DNA of 64,000 nucleotides, from the NCBI RefSeq assembly GCF_018688155.1, contig NZ_CP061312.1, forward strand, positions 1,612,001-1,676,000. The letters run 5' to 3'. A program made the translations under genes and the position numbers. The notes below the pieces were generated by a model. The model worked only from the letters and a program-made list of their open reading frames with translations, was not told the DNA's origin and made no database searches. Origin of the DNA: Polynucleobacter sp. AP-Sving-400A-A2 (GTDB lineage: Bacteria > Pseudomonadota > Gammaproteobacteria > Burkholderiales > Burkholderiaceae). Below are positions 16,526-25,557 of this stretch, piece after piece; position 1 is the first letter of the stretch; each line of letters opens with the position of its first letter.

Positions 16526-17839
16526 CTAGGCTATTTGATTTTCTATTGGATCTACCGCTCGTTTACCTAAGCGAAAATATTGATACATGATCAATAGCGT
16601 TAATACAGTAACCGATCCACCAAAGCCTAAAATGATCAGTGGAAGGCTCACATCAAACCATAAGAGTGCCGAGTAAATTAACAACATCAACAAAACAGCA
16701 ATATTTTCACAAAACCCTTGAGCTGCAATTGACTGACCAGTAGACATTAGTGCATAGCCCCTAGATTGTAATAAGGCATTCATAGGAACAACAAAGTAAC
16801 CAGATAAATAGCCTAAAAGCATGAGCAAGATATAGGCGGGAAGATGGTTCAGAGTCAATGCTATCGAAGGGAGACTGAAGATCACAGTTGGGGGCAGAAG
16901 CCCATCATGATAGATCGACATTGCACAGACTACGAATCCCATCATGGCACCATAGGGCAAAACCTTGGTAGAGCTTTTAAGTGACACAGTACACGCAGCA
17001 TAAACTGCACCAGCGGCAACACCAATTGCTGAAACAGCTTGAAGTGCAGCACTCTCAGCGAGATTCATGTGTAAAGCATATTGAGCCCACTTCAGCATAA
17101 TAAATTGCAGTGTCGCCCCCGCACCCCAAAATAAAGCGGTTACCATCAAAGACAGTTTTCCAAGATGGTCTCTGGATAATGCTGTCAAACAGACTGCAAA
17201 CTCCTTTAAAAGGAATTTGTAATCCAGCTTTAGCTTGTTAAATGTCAATCCGACATTAAATATCGGTAAGTTTAAAAACGCTGCGAGTAAATATAAACAG
17301 GCAATAAAACAGATGGCAATCTCGGTAAGGCCGTACGAACCCGTTTGCAAAAGTTCAGGAGTGAATTTGACTAGTGATTGATTCAGGGTATCGCTAATGA
17401 GAAATCCACCCAGTAAAGCACCAAAAATAATGGCGGCGATAATCAAACCCTCCATCCAGCCGTTAGCAGCCACCAATTTATCCGAAGGAAGTAGCTCAAC
17501 TAGGATTCCATATTTAGCGGGAGCGTAAAGAGCCGCACCAATTCCAACGATTCCATAACCCAACAATGGATGCAAACCAAAAACAATCAATATGCAACCA
17601 CCTGTTTTAAGGATATTAGAAACTAGCATGACCTGACCCTTAGGTCTTGAGTCTGCGAATGCACCAACGAAAGGCGCAAAAATCACATAAGGAACAACAA
17701 AGAAAATTTTCAGCGCCGGAGAAAACCAACCTGGCTCACTCATTTGAACCAACAAAGCAATGGATGCAATCAGTAGAGCGTTGTCTGCTAGGGAAGATAG
17801 AAATTGTGATGAAGCAACAACGTAGAAAACACGATTCAT
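16526..17839 (-). CDS. lplT: Lysophospholipid transporter LplT
   Basis: 437-residue major facilitator with about 12 membrane segments, resembling LplT, which flips lysophospholipids inward across the cytoplasmic membrane for re-acylation. The N-terminus (MNRVFYVVASSQFLSSLADN, then ALLIASIALLVQ) and FAPFVGAFADSRPKGQVML match that family. In E. coli LplT is coupled to Aas acyltransferase; no Aas gene is nearby here. Its ATG overlaps the stop of the glycosyltransferase upstream by one base (TAATG), so the pair is cotranscribed. It belongs to the lipid cluster of 15.6-23.1 kb. Confidence 0.85.
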   Translation of the reverse strand: MNRVFYVVASSQFLSSLADNALLIASIALLVQMSEPGWFSPALKIFFVVPYVIFAPFVGAFADSRPKGQVMLVSNILKTGGCILIVFGLHPLLGYGIVGIGAALYAPAKYGILVELLPSDKLVAANGWMEGLIIAAIIFGALLGGFLISDTLNQSLVKFTPELLQTGSYGLTEIAICFIACLYLLAAFLNLPIFNVGLTFNKLKLDYKFLLKEFAVCLTALSRDHLGKLSLMVTALFWGAGATLQFIMLKWAQYALHMNLAESAALQAVSAIGVAAGAVYAACTVSLKSSTKVLPYGAMMGFVVCAMSIYHDGLLPPTVIFSLPSIALTLNHLPAYILLMLLGYLSGYFVVPMNALLQSRGYALMSTGQSIAAQGFCENIAVLLMLLIYSALLWFDVSLPLIILGFGGSVTVLTLLIMYQYFRLGKRAVDPIENQIA

Positions 17840-19101
17840 TATTTAATGCAGGCCTCGCTTAAAGCAAGGGCATTCATCTTTTTTTCTTGTAGAGGATGAC
17901 TGTGCAAGAGCTCGTAATAATTTTGAATTAATTTAGCCGTGACAGATTCCCAGGAAATACTCAAGGTAGTTTGTCGAGCATTTTTTCTTAAAGCATCCAA
18001 CTCGGGACCCTTCTTTAACAATTCCAAGCTTTGATTAACGAAGCTATTTGGCTGGTTGCAGTCAGCCAACATTCCGTTTACCCCACTCTGAATAACTTGA
18101 CCAGCAGCTGCGTAGTCATATGCCAAAACCGCTAATCCGCTAGCCATTGCCTCTAAGGTAACATTCCCGAATGTTTCACTTAAGCTTGAGAAAAGAAATA
18201 TATCGCCACTAGCATAGTACTGAGCGAGACTTTCTCCAGACTGAATACCTGCAAAAATACTATTGGGGCATGTTAGTTCTAAAAAACTTTTTTGTGGCCC
18301 ATCGCCAACCCATACTATCTTCAGATTTGGCTGAATGGCTAACATCGCCTTAAAGGCGCTCACAGTCACCAGCAAGTTTTTCTCTGACGCCAGTCTGCCA
18401 ACGTAGACAACGACTTCTTCATCCCCCTTAACGCCCCAGCTTTCTCTTAATGCTCTTGAACGCTTGGAGGGATTAAATAAGTCAGTATCAATCCCTCTGG
18501 CTAATACTCTAAGCCTCTCAAAACCAGCATTTTGAAGCTGATTTTTAAGCCCTTGGGTCGGCACCATTGTGAAGTTTGTTCGGTTGTGAAAATACTTCAT
18601 GTATTTCTGGATAGGGCTTTTTAGCCAACTCAAACCGTAATGAGATGAATAAGCATCAAAGTTAGTTCGGAAATCTGAGCAAATAGGAATGCCTAGTTTC
18701 TTAGCGGCCTCTAGCGCTGACCAACCAAGAGGGCCCTCTGTCACGATATGGGCTAGATCAGGGCGATTCACTGACCATTGCTGGATGAACATCCCTCGCC
18801 TTGGCAGGCCAATTTTTAAGGAGCTGTAACCGGGGATTGGAATTCCTTGGGTCAATATTTCCTGAAAATGAGTCTGGGTTATGGGACTATCACTCCTTCC
18901 TTGACGCGGTCTTATGAGCGTGACATGGTGGCCCAAATCCCTTAAGCCACAAATGAAGCGGGCTAAGGTGCTTGCAACTCCATTCACCTCCGGAGGATAG
19001 GTTTCTGTGACGATGGAGATATTTAAGGGCTCTACTAAAAGAGCATTATTTTCTAGATGGTTATCTACGCAAGTCATTGACTGAGTATTCGTTAATTTCA
19101 T
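17839..19101 (-). CDS. GT4 glycosyltransferase, membrane-lipid type
   Basis: 420-residue GT-B glycosyltransferase of family 4. ETYPPEVNGVASTLARF is the acceptor-side N-terminus typical of the diacylglycerol and phosphatidylinositol glycosyltransferases (SqdX/MgtA-like); TEGPLGWSALEAAKKLGIP and VYVGRLASEKN follow; ETFGNVTLEAMASGLAVL carries the E-x7-E nucleotide-sugar motif. It is cotranscribed with lplT, which favours a lipid acceptor at the inner membrane, perhaps diacylglycerol. Sugar and acceptor cannot be named from sequence. Confidence 0.85.
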   Translation of the reverse strand: MKLTNTQSMTCVDNHLENNALLVEPLNISIVTETYPPEVNGVASTLARFICGLRDLGHHVTLIRPRQGRSDSPITQTHFQEILTQGIPIPGYSSLKIGLPRRGMFIQQWSVNRPDLAHIVTEGPLGWSALEAAKKLGIPICSDFRTNFDAYSSHYGLSWLKSPIQKYMKYFHNRTNFTMVPTQGLKNQLQNAGFERLRVLARGIDTDLFNPSKRSRALRESWGVKGDEEVVVYVGRLASEKNLLVTVSAFKAMLAIQPNLKIVWVGDGPQKSFLELTCPNSIFAGIQSGESLAQYYASGDIFLFSSLSETFGNVTLEAMASGLAVLAYDYAAAGQVIQSGVNGMLADCNQPNSFVNQSLELLKKGPELDALRKNARQTTLSISWESVTAKLIQNYYELLHSHPLQEKKMNALALSEACIK

Positions 19102-19207
19102 AACAGTTTTATGACAGTCTCAGTCCTGACTGTCTTGATACTGTCATATTTAAACTGTAAATATTGCGTAGTCGTCATTATTTTATCATGATTTTTACCT
19201 TTAAGCA

Positions 19208-19855
19208 TTGGAAACTAAATTGATTCATTTTCTAGAAACCTTAAAAAAGCAACGATGGGATGATCATCGCTACTATCACCACAGCCGAATTAACCAGTCA
19301 TTACACTTGGTTAGTGCAATTAGCTTTTTGACTGCTTATGTTTTACTTTTTATAGACCCTATTGCAGCATCATTGCTTGCATGGCTTGTTGCCATGACAA
19401 CACGACAAAGTGGTCACTTCTTCTTCGAGCCAAAAGGTTACGACGAAGTAAATAAAGCCACACACGAATATAAAGAGAAAATTAAAGTGGGCTACAACCT
19501 TAACAGAAAGGTAGTTCTTCTGTCGATATGGGCTGCAATCCCACTGCTAGTCTGGGCTAACCCAATATGGTTGCAAAAATTTGTTGCCCTAAATACCTTC
19601 ACAAATACTGATGGATTCATAAGACAGACAGGGTTGCTATGGCTTTGGCTTGGCGTTGGCGGGGTTTTGTTCCGCACATTCCACTTATTCTTTATTCATA
19701 ATGTGGAAGCTGCCTTTGCCTGGATGACAAAAATCATGACTGATCCGTTTCATGATGCAAAGATTTATGCAACTTCCCCACTATATTTACTGAAGGGTCA
19801 ATTAATTGATCCAATGGATCATGGCAGCTATGAGGAAGAACCGCTTCCTCAGTAA
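19208..19855 (+). CDS. Histidine-rich membrane protein, unknown function
   Basis: 215-residue protein with about four hydrophobic segments (around residues 32-60, 97-113, 140-155). Many His residues lie near membrane edges: RWDDHRYYHHSRINQSLH before the first segment, RQSGHFFFEP after the second, FRTFHLFFIHNVE later. This spacing recalls membrane di-iron lipid hydroxylases/desaturases or the Mpo1 family, but I cannot assign it. The first codon is TTG at 19208; another TTG is four codons on, and no ATG precedes the conserved part. It is divergent from the GT4 gene and convergent with the aminotransferase. Confidence 0.65.
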   Translation: METKLIHFLETLKKQRWDDHRYYHHSRINQSLHLVSAISFLTAYVLLFIDPIAASLLAWLVAMTTRQSGHFFFEPKGYDEVNKATHEYKEKIKVGYNLNRKVVLLSIWAAIPLLVWANPIWLQKFVALNTFTNTDGFIRQTGLLWLWLGVGGVLFRTFHLFFIHNVEAAFAWMTKIMTDPFHDAKIYATSPLYLLKGQLIDPMDHGSYEEEPLPQ

Positions 19856-19876
19856 ATTCTCCGCTAGAGAAATGAT

Positions 19877-21529
19877 TTAGGACTTCCTACCAAAAATCAT
19901 TTCTCTGAGAATTTGTCGCTTGATGATCTTGTTTGTCAAGCCGCCTTCATTCCACCACCAACCATCCTGCTTCATGGCTTGAGCGGCGCGAATGAATTTT
20001 TCTTGCACGATAGCCATATCCGCATCACTGTAATTCAAGCTAAAGATAAATCTTCCAGTCCCAATCCAACTGAGTGCCAAACCCTGCTCCTTAAGGTAGT
20101 ACTGGAACATCCAGTTGTAACGGGATGGCTCTGTATAGCAAATAGTCCAAATACTGGACATATTCACCACCTTGACAGGCAAATTGAGTGTTAGAAGACT
20201 TTCGTTCAGATCGTTTGCGCGACGGTCCCATACGACATCCAAGTCAGAGTAAATCTTTTTAACCGGATCAGTATCTAGACTCTCTAAGAAAACTTGCATA
20301 GCACCCATCACATAAGGATGAGAATTGAAGGTGCCTCTTGCAAAACAGATATCAGCGGGCTTGTTTGCTTTAAATCGCATCATCAGTTCTTTTTTGCCAC
20401 AAACGACGCCGATTGGCAAACCACCGCCCAAAGTCTTTCCATAGGTCACCATATCAGCCTTAACCCCAAAGTACTCTTGCGCGCCGCCTAGTGCCAAACG
20501 AAAGCCTACAAAAACCTCATCAAAAATTAAGACGATACCTTTATCGCTGCATACCTGCCTGAGTTCCTTGAGCCACTTTGTATAGGCTTCACGATCAAAA
20601 AATGCATTGCGTGAACTGTCTAAAAGGGATGAATCGCCGGGAGCGCCCTTATTGGGATGTAAGGCCTGAAGTGGGTTCACTAACACACAAGCAATATTCT
20701 TTTTATTACGAAGAACGCGCAGCGTATCCCGATCAACCTCTTTGAGCGTATAGGTTTCCCGCGGAGGAAGTGGATTGCCTATGCCTGGTTGAACATCCTC
20801 CCACCAGCCATGATAGGCTCCACAGAACCTGACAACATGACTCTTTTTAGTGTGATATCTGGCTAAACGGACCGCCTGCATAACTGCTTCTGTACCCGAC
20901 ATATGAAAAGAGATCTCATCATGTCCAGAAACTTCTTTTAAGCGCTTGACGTTATCTGCAACGATAGGATGATAAAACCCTAAGACAGGGCCTAGATCGG
21001 ACACTCGCTTTGCTCCCTCCTCTATTGCGTTCTTATAAAAATCGTATCCAAGAACATTGACGCCATAGGAGCCAGTCAAATCATAAAATATATTTCCGTC
21101 TAAATCTGTCATAGAAACGCCAGAGGACGATTGCATGAAACTGCCGGACTTTAGATGCTTACTAACGAGATCACTAAATTGAAAGGGGACTCGATATCTG
21201 CCTGTAAATTGAAGATCTGATATCACTTCAGCAGCTTGATTAGTCAGCTCAACGGATTTTGTAAAACGCTCTTTATAGGCTTTTGACAGACGCATAAAGC
21301 CCGCCTCTCTCAAAAGCGCGATTTCCTCAGGAGCTCCATCAACCTTAAAAAAGACGTCCTGATTAAATGAGTAATGAGGAATTAAACGAGCCACCCGCTT
21401 AGCCATTCTAGAATGCCCAGCCAATGAAGGATGTTTTGCCATAGAAAGTTGCAGTCTTGTATAAACCTTCTTAATAATCCAAAGACCGAGGCCAGCACCG
21501 AATATACTTAGTACAAGTTGGTTTTCCAT
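19877..21529 (-). CDS. Membrane-anchored class III aminotransferase
   Basis: About 550-residue PLP enzyme of the class III (glutamate-1-semialdehyde aminomutase-like) family. MSGTEAVMQAVRLAR is the phosphate-binding region, FDEVFVGFRLALGG holds the Asp that pairs with PLP, and TYGKTLGGGLPIG contains the Schiff-base Lys. Unusual is an N-terminal hydrophobic segment (LVLSIFGAGLGLWIIKKVYT) and about 100 extra residues before the fold, implying membrane attachment. ATG at 21529 is chosen because GGGAG precedes it; the frame opens four codons earlier. Divergent from the phosphatidylserine decarboxylase gene, with 53 bp between. A lipid-linked amine or keto-lipid substrate is a reasonable guess. 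Confidence 0.8.
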   Translation of the reverse strand: MENQLVLSIFGAGLGLWIIKKVYTRLQLSMAKHPSLAGHSRMAKRVARLIPHYSFNQDVFFKVDGAPEEIALLREAGFMRLSKAYKERFTKSVELTNQAAEVISDLQFTGRYRVPFQFSDLVSKHLKSGSFMQSSSGVSMTDLDGNIFYDLTGSYGVNVLGYDFYKNAIEEGAKRVSDLGPVLGFYHPIVADNVKRLKEVSGHDEISFHMSGTEAVMQAVRLARYHTKKSHVVRFCGAYHGWWEDVQPGIGNPLPPRETYTLKEVDRDTLRVLRNKKNIACVLVNPLQALHPNKGAPGDSSLLDSSRNAFFDREAYTKWLKELRQVCSDKGIVLIFDEVFVGFRLALGGAQEYFGVKADMVTYGKTLGGGLPIGVVCGKKELMMRFKANKPADICFARGTFNSHPYVMGAMQVFLESLDTDPVKKIYSDLDVVWDRRANDLNESLLTLNLPVKVVNMSSIWTICYTEPSRYNWMFQYYLKEQGLALSWIGTGRFIFSLNYSDADMAIVQEKFIRAAQAMKQDGWWWNEGGLTNKIIKRQILREMIFGRKS

Positions 21530-21582
21530 TAATACTCCCATTAATATTCATTACACTTTTACTTCATTTATTTGACACAAAT

Positions 21583-22467
21583 ATGTCAATCAAGAAAACC
21601 ATACAAAATCTCTTATCCCAGGAAGATCTGAATTTTCTTTTAACCAATCGCATTCCTCGAAATACCCTGACTCGCTTTATTGGGTGGTTTAGTAAAATCG
21701 AAAATCCCTTGATCGCCTATGCCTCTATCAAAATTTGGCAATTCTTCTCTGCTTTGGATCTAACAGAAGCAAAAAACACCCACTTTAAAAGCATGCATGC
21801 CTGTTTTACGCGCGAGCTAAAGCCCGATGCAAGACCAATTCATCAGGACCCAGATATCCTCAATAGCCCCTGTGATGCATTAGTGGGTGCATTTGGCCAA
21901 GTCAAGGGCGGGGAAGTTTTTCAAGCCAAGGGGTTTCCATACACCATCAAAGATTTAATACCCACCCCCTCTTTGGCCATGCAATACGAAGGCTGTGATT
22001 ATGTAACTCTCAGGCTCACTTCTAGCATGTATCACCGCTTCCATTCACCAAGCTCAATGCGCATGAAAAGAGTGACCTATATTTCTGGGGATACCTGGAA
22101 TGTCAATCCTATTGCACTAAAAAGAGTCGAGCGACTATTTTGCAAAAATGAAAGAGCGGTTCTTGAATGCGAGCTCACCGATCAGAATGGCTTAGGTACG
22201 GGAGCCACTTTGACCATTGTTCCAGTTGCAGCAATTCTAGTTGCTAGCATTCGCCTCCACTGTCTTAATCTTCTTTTACATCTTAAATACCAAGGTCCGA
22301 ATACTATTGAATGCGATGTTCAATTTAACCGAGGCGAAGAAATGGGCTGGTTCCAACATGGCTCAACCATTATTGTCTTTGCACCAAGTAACTACCGATT
22401 ACTTGAGAACCTTAAACTAGGGGACGCTATTCGTATGGGTGAGCCCCTATTTAGAAAGCTTACTTAG
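21583..22467 (+). CDS. Phosphatidylserine decarboxylase family protein
   Basis: 294-residue PSD, which decarboxylates phosphatidylserine to phosphatidylethanolamine at the inner membrane after self-cleavage. WFQHGSTIIVF near residue 260 is the self-cleaving GST site (LGST in most PSDs), whose Ser becomes the pyruvoyl group. SSMYHRFHSPSS near residue 160 matches the conserved H-R-x-HxP region, and SPCDALVGAFGQV the Asp of the catalytic triad. The size is that of the longer two-subunit type. Given the company (aminotransferase, LplT, GT4), it may be a second PSD with a special lipid substrate rather than the housekeeping enzyme. Confidence 0.86.
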   Translation: MSIKKTIQNLLSQEDLNFLLTNRIPRNTLTRFIGWFSKIENPLIAYASIKIWQFFSALDLTEAKNTHFKSMHACFTRELKPDARPIHQDPDILNSPCDALVGAFGQVKGGEVFQAKGFPYTIKDLIPTPSLAMQYEGCDYVTLRLTSSMYHRFHSPSSMRMKRVTYISGDTWNVNPIALKRVERLFCKNERAVLECELTDQNGLGTGATLTIVPVAAILVASIRLHCLNLLLHLKYQGPNTIECDVQFNRGEEMGWFQHGSTIIVFAPSNYRLLENLKLGDAIRMGEPLFRKLT

Positions 22468-22489
22468 ATCTTGACCGGCACCATTAATA

Positions 22490-23077
22490 TTACCTGCAGG
22501 CTAGATTAAGAGCATCACGATTCTTATCCATTGCTTGAGCAATATTCTCAAAGCTCTTTTGCATATTATTTTTCATAAAATACTCAATAACCCCCTTAGG
22601 GACCGAAGAGTTGGGCTCTAAAAATGCTTGATAACGCACCTGAACTCCCTTATCACCTGTTTTAAGACGCCAACTACCTGAATAAGCCTTACTATCGCCC
22701 TTCGTTTGAACAAAGTTCAAACCTTGATTTAGCTGTTCTGTGTACTCAAGAACGGAATGCATCCTTAAGGGGAAAAGGAGCACCCTTTCCTCAATCAATC
22801 TTTCTATGGTGACTTTATTGCCTTCTCTCTTTTTAACTTTAGATTGAATCAAACCGGGCGTCATCCTAACATCCTCATAGTCCGTTAGAAAAACATATGC
22901 CTCACACTGACTGACGCTGGCAATGTAACTTGCTTCAATAGAAAATCCAGCGCCCACCCTATCAATGCTGACTTTTAAATCGTATGAGGATGAACTCTGA
23001 TCTGCTCGAGAATGCTGATTGAACAAAAGCGTTAGCAAGAGGGGGAATATTTTAAAAACTGTACTACGGTAATGCAT
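22490..23077 (-). CDS. Exported SRPBCC (START-like) protein 2
   Basis: 195-residue periplasmic protein with signal peptide (STVFKIFPLLLTLLF, cleavage near SRA) and a START-like fold (DLKVSIDRVGAGFSIEASY, CEAYVFLTDYEDVRMTPGL, GDSKAYSGSWRLKTGDKG). ATG at 23077 is preferred with AGAGG about 10 bases upstream; a TTG ten codons earlier also opens the frame. It is a paralogue of 15662-16255, sharing DYE, EERVL, GDxKxYxGSW and length. Convergent with the PSD gene, 22 bp apart. Probably binds a lipid or other hydrophobe between membranes. Confidence 0.75.
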   Translation of the reverse strand: MHYRSTVFKIFPLLLTLLFNQHSRADQSSSSYDLKVSIDRVGAGFSIEASYIASVSQCEAYVFLTDYEDVRMTPGLIQSKVKKREGNKVTIERLIEERVLLFPLRMHSVLEYTEQLNQGLNFVQTKGDSKAYSGSWRLKTGDKGVQVRYQAFLEPNSSVPKGVIEYFMKNNMQKSFENIAQAMDKNRDALNLACR

Positions 23078-23147
23078 GGCATGAAAACCTCTTAATAGAT
23101 AATTCAAATTATTTCTTCTTGCTGACGATCAATCATGATTTATAAGA

Positions 23148-23588
23148 TTAGGAATTAAGACGGGTTAATTTGTTTTGTATGGAAACTGGCAATGTTGCAA
23201 ACCAAGCCTTATCACTACCCACGGATGGCAAAATTTGTCCGTATTCAATCATCAGAGATGGTGCAAGTTCATCAAGATATGCCCATATTTGATGACCGGC
23301 AAGCTTGGTGATTTTTTGAATCGCAATTTCGATCTCAACTAACAGTTGCTTTTTGATCTGCTCACTTCGGCCATTTCTAATCTGGCCACTTAAAAAGATA
23401 TGGGGCTCATCGAGCAAGACGCCCCCGATAAAACAGTCATGAAGATCTAGCTCTTTAAAGATAACTTGAGCAAAGTAAGCCTCAGCACCTGTGACATTTG
23501 CATGAATCTTGGTAATTTCTTGCGCTAGGGTGAACTTTTGAAAGGTATTTAAGGATATACCTGCATGATAGATGCTGTACGTTGCCAT
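23148..23588 (-). CDS. cis-CaaD-like tautomerase lacking Pro-1
   Basis: 146-residue protein of the tautomerase superfamily, cis-3-chloroacrylic acid dehalogenase-like branch (Tautomerase_3). Family landmarks are present: FAQVIFKELDLHDCFIGGV, the Arg pair in GQIRNGRSEQIK, IWAYLDELAPS and MIEYGQILPS with the catalytic Glu. The protein starts Met-Ala-Thr-Tyr (ATG GCA ACG TAC) where the family has Met-Pro; the N-terminal Pro is the catalytic base or acid of the superfamily. Without it the usual tautomerase or hydratase chemistry is not expected, so it may be a divergent or binding-only protein. Confidence 0.75.
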   Translation of the reverse strand: MATYSIYHAGISLNTFQKFTLAQEITKIHANVTGAEAYFAQVIFKELDLHDCFIGGVLLDEPHIFLSGQIRNGRSEQIKKQLLVEIEIAIQKITKLAGHQIWAYLDELAPSLMIEYGQILPSVGSDKAWFATLPVSIQNKLTRLNS

Positions 23589-23908
23589 CTAAGTCTCTTG
23601 AAAAGATAAAAATTAATATTAGTGGTGGTTTATTAAATATTTATTACAGAATGGGTACAAAGAGTATTTGGCCTGCCCAACGCGACTCTAAGGTGCTTCC
23701 TAGACCTGAGAACACTTTAAACCTCTTAACTCAAAGTTTATTATTGATCGTAAAAATCTGATCAAAGCTTATGTCCATAGTCTACAGATGCTGCCATAGA
23801 AAGAATTACTTAATGTAGCGCCCAAATGAAAAAACTCTAACCTATTAAAGCAGGCTAAGCTAGAAACTACTAAACATTCTAAATCCCATGAACATAGCCT
23901 AGCTTGAA
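23589..23908. other. Intergenic region, no gene seen
   Basis: About 320 bp between divergent genes for the tautomerase and a 68-residue protein. I see no reading frame with a ribosome site, no tRNA and no strong stem-loop with a T run. The end nearest 23909 presumably holds the promoter of that gene. Confidence 0.45.
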
Positions 23909-24115
23909 GTGATAACGATAGAACATAATTCGAATACCCATGAATTCAAAACCCTTGATGAAGCTATGGAATGGGCTAAGCAGCTTGGTGAGTTTGTTAC
24001 GATCAAATTTAACGATCTTGAAATTGCGGGAAAGTTTGGAGTGGACGGCATCTCTGACGGTAAATTCCCAAACGGCGAACCCTATACATGGAATAAACGT
24101 AGGAGATCCAACTAG
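23909..24115 (+). CDS. Small protein of unknown function
   Basis: 68-residue soluble protein (MITIEHNSNTHEFKTLDEAM at the start) with an alternating strand-helix-strand pattern and a basic C-terminus (TWNKRRRSN). The start is GTG at 23909, preceded by GCTTGAA with no strong ribosome site. The pattern TLDEAMEWAKQLGEFVTIKF is typical of small single-domain proteins that recur in Polynucleobacter-like genomes. No family recognised. Single gene, convergent with the DsbA-like gene downstream. Confidence 0.55.
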   Translation: MITIEHNSNTHEFKTLDEAMEWAKQLGEFVTIKFNDLEIAGKFGVDGISDGKFPNGEPYTWNKRRRSN

Positions 24116-24150
24116 TAGGCTATGTAGAATTTAAGTGACCAGTGGCGCTC

Positions 24151-24759
24151 TTAGATATTAAGACTCAAAACAATTGCAGATAATTCATCAAATGTTTTAT
24201 ATCCAGTGATGGGCATAAAGCTTTTGGGCGAAAAATCTTTCTCACCGATTAACATTGCTGGCAAGCCCTGGAAACCATAGGTCTTAAATTCTTGTTCATC
24301 AGACATGACGTGCTTAGTCAGCTCACCGCTTTCAAGAGCCTGCCTTAATAGTTGGCAATCAATTCCACTCTGGGAAGCAATTTGCATGACCACCTCTTCA
24401 TTACCAATATCAAGTCCTTCTAAAAAGAACGCATCGAATAATGCTCTAGCAAGCTTTAGTGATAACCCCTGCGAATTAGCAAAGTACACACTCTCTTGTG
24501 CAAGCCATGTATAGGTCAGAAATTTTGGCGCTAAGAGCTCAAGCCCCTCATTTACAACAATGGGCTCTAGCTTGGCCTCATCAAAAGTATTGATATAGAA
24601 CTTTGACGGCAAAATATTGCCATCGACTGGAGTTAACTCAAATGCCCTCCACACTATCTCCACTCTATCTTGATGCTGCGCTTGTATTTTTTCAAGAACA
24701 ATAGTTTGAAAATAACTGTATGGACATTCAAAGTCAGCCCAGACCTGAATCTGAATCAT
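24151..24759 (-). CDS. DsbA-family protein with CPYS motif
   Basis: 202-residue cytoplasmic thioredoxin-fold protein of the FrnE/HCCA-isomerase type. WADFECPYSYFQT near residue 8 has CPYS in place of a CxxC pair, so it keeps only one of the two redox cysteines, as in glutathione-dependent isomerases of this group. GFQGLPAMLIGEKDFSP carries the cis-Pro. It is a distant relative of 10180-10836, which has CPWC. It lies downstream of the coq7 gene on the same strand with a 41-bp gap and may be cotranscribed. Confidence 0.82.
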   Translation of the reverse strand: MIQIQVWADFECPYSYFQTIVLEKIQAQHQDRVEIVWRAFELTPVDGNILPSKFYINTFDEAKLEPIVVNEGLELLAPKFLTYTWLAQESVYFANSQGLSLKLARALFDAFFLEGLDIGNEEVVMQIASQSGIDCQLLRQALESGELTKHVMSDEQEFKTYGFQGLPAMLIGEKDFSPKSFMPITGYKTFDELSAIVLSLNI

Positions 24760-24800
24760 TGTATTTTTACCTTTAGTAATTCACTACATTCATTAATTTT

Positions 24801-25364
24801 TTAGATACGTTTTGCCAGCACAACTGCCGCCGCCGAGCCGCTACCCACCATAGCGCACCATGCTCTTAGAGCTAAGGGTAGTGAGGGGGAGACTTTTGAT
24901 CGTGCCTCATTTTTATGATCAATCTCATCGGCTTGGCAACGGATTAAGAGCTCAAGTAATTGCTCATGGCCGCCATGTGTTTTGAGGTGATTAATCTGAT
25001 CTTGGTAGTGCTGCTCTACAAATGTCTCAACTGCATCAATAGTGGCATAGACTGCTTTTCTGCCAAATAGTGCTGGTATGGCTCCTGTTAGCCATCCCGC
25101 TATCCGCCATGGCCCTAACAAACGGCTACGATACTTCTCCTCAAAGATAGCCTCTATTAGCCGCAAGTGCTCTGCCTCAGTAGCTCCATGTTCTTTTGCA
25201 AAACAGATGAACTCCTGATCCTTAAACAGGGTTGCAATAGCAATGATTCCTTTATAAATAAAGACAGCGCCTGTTTCACCCGCATGATCAGATCGAAGCT
25301 CTCGCTCTAGGTATTCAGAATATGGAGCTATGCCGGACTCAATCACAGCGCTCATCTTAAACAT
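24801..25364 (-). CDS. coq7: Demethoxyubiquinone hydroxylase Coq7-like
   Basis: 187-residue di-iron carboxylate monooxygenase of the Coq7 family, which adds the last hydroxyl in ubiquinone synthesis. Ligands are visible as DHAGETGAVFIYKG (first Glu), EHGATEAEHLRLIEAIF (E-x-x-H), VETFVEQHYQDQI (Glu/His) and ADEIDHKNEA (E-x-x-H). The two iron-binding repeats and length fit the bacterial Coq7 type, which replaces flavin enzyme UbiF in many betaproteobacteria. An alternative Met is at codon 4. Single gene on this strand apart from the following DsbA-like gene. Confidence 0.9.
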   Translation of the reverse strand: MFKMSAVIESGIAPYSEYLERELRSDHAGETGAVFIYKGIIAIATLFKDQEFICFAKEHGATEAEHLRLIEAIFEEKYRSRLLGPWRIAGWLTGAIPALFGRKAVYATIDAVETFVEQHYQDQINHLKTHGGHEQLLELLIRCQADEIDHKNEARSKVSPSLPLALRAWCAMVGSGSAAAVVLAKRI

Positions 25365-25537
25365 GCCCTGATGTAACTGACTATCTCGTCATAAAACTGT
25401 CGCATTTTTTGTATGAATTTCATTTTTGGCTATGAAGGTAATTTCTGAAATCAAATCTGGAGGTGGGGTCTAGTTTTTTTACTTTTTGTGTCTCTAGTTT
25501 GGTTCTTCGCGCTCTCTATGTATCCACCTCAAAAAAG

Positions 25538-25557
25538 AAGTCGCCCAAAAGCGACTT
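25538..25557 (-). terminator. Minus-strand stem-loop with T run
   Basis: Arms AAGTCGC (25538-25544) and GCGACTT (25551-25557) form a 7-bp stem; on the minus strand the stem is followed by a run of T (the A run at 25531-25536). No minus-strand coding gene ends here; the next gene upstream on that strand is far away, so it may end a short non-coding transcript or simply be a chance hairpin. Confidence 0.45.
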
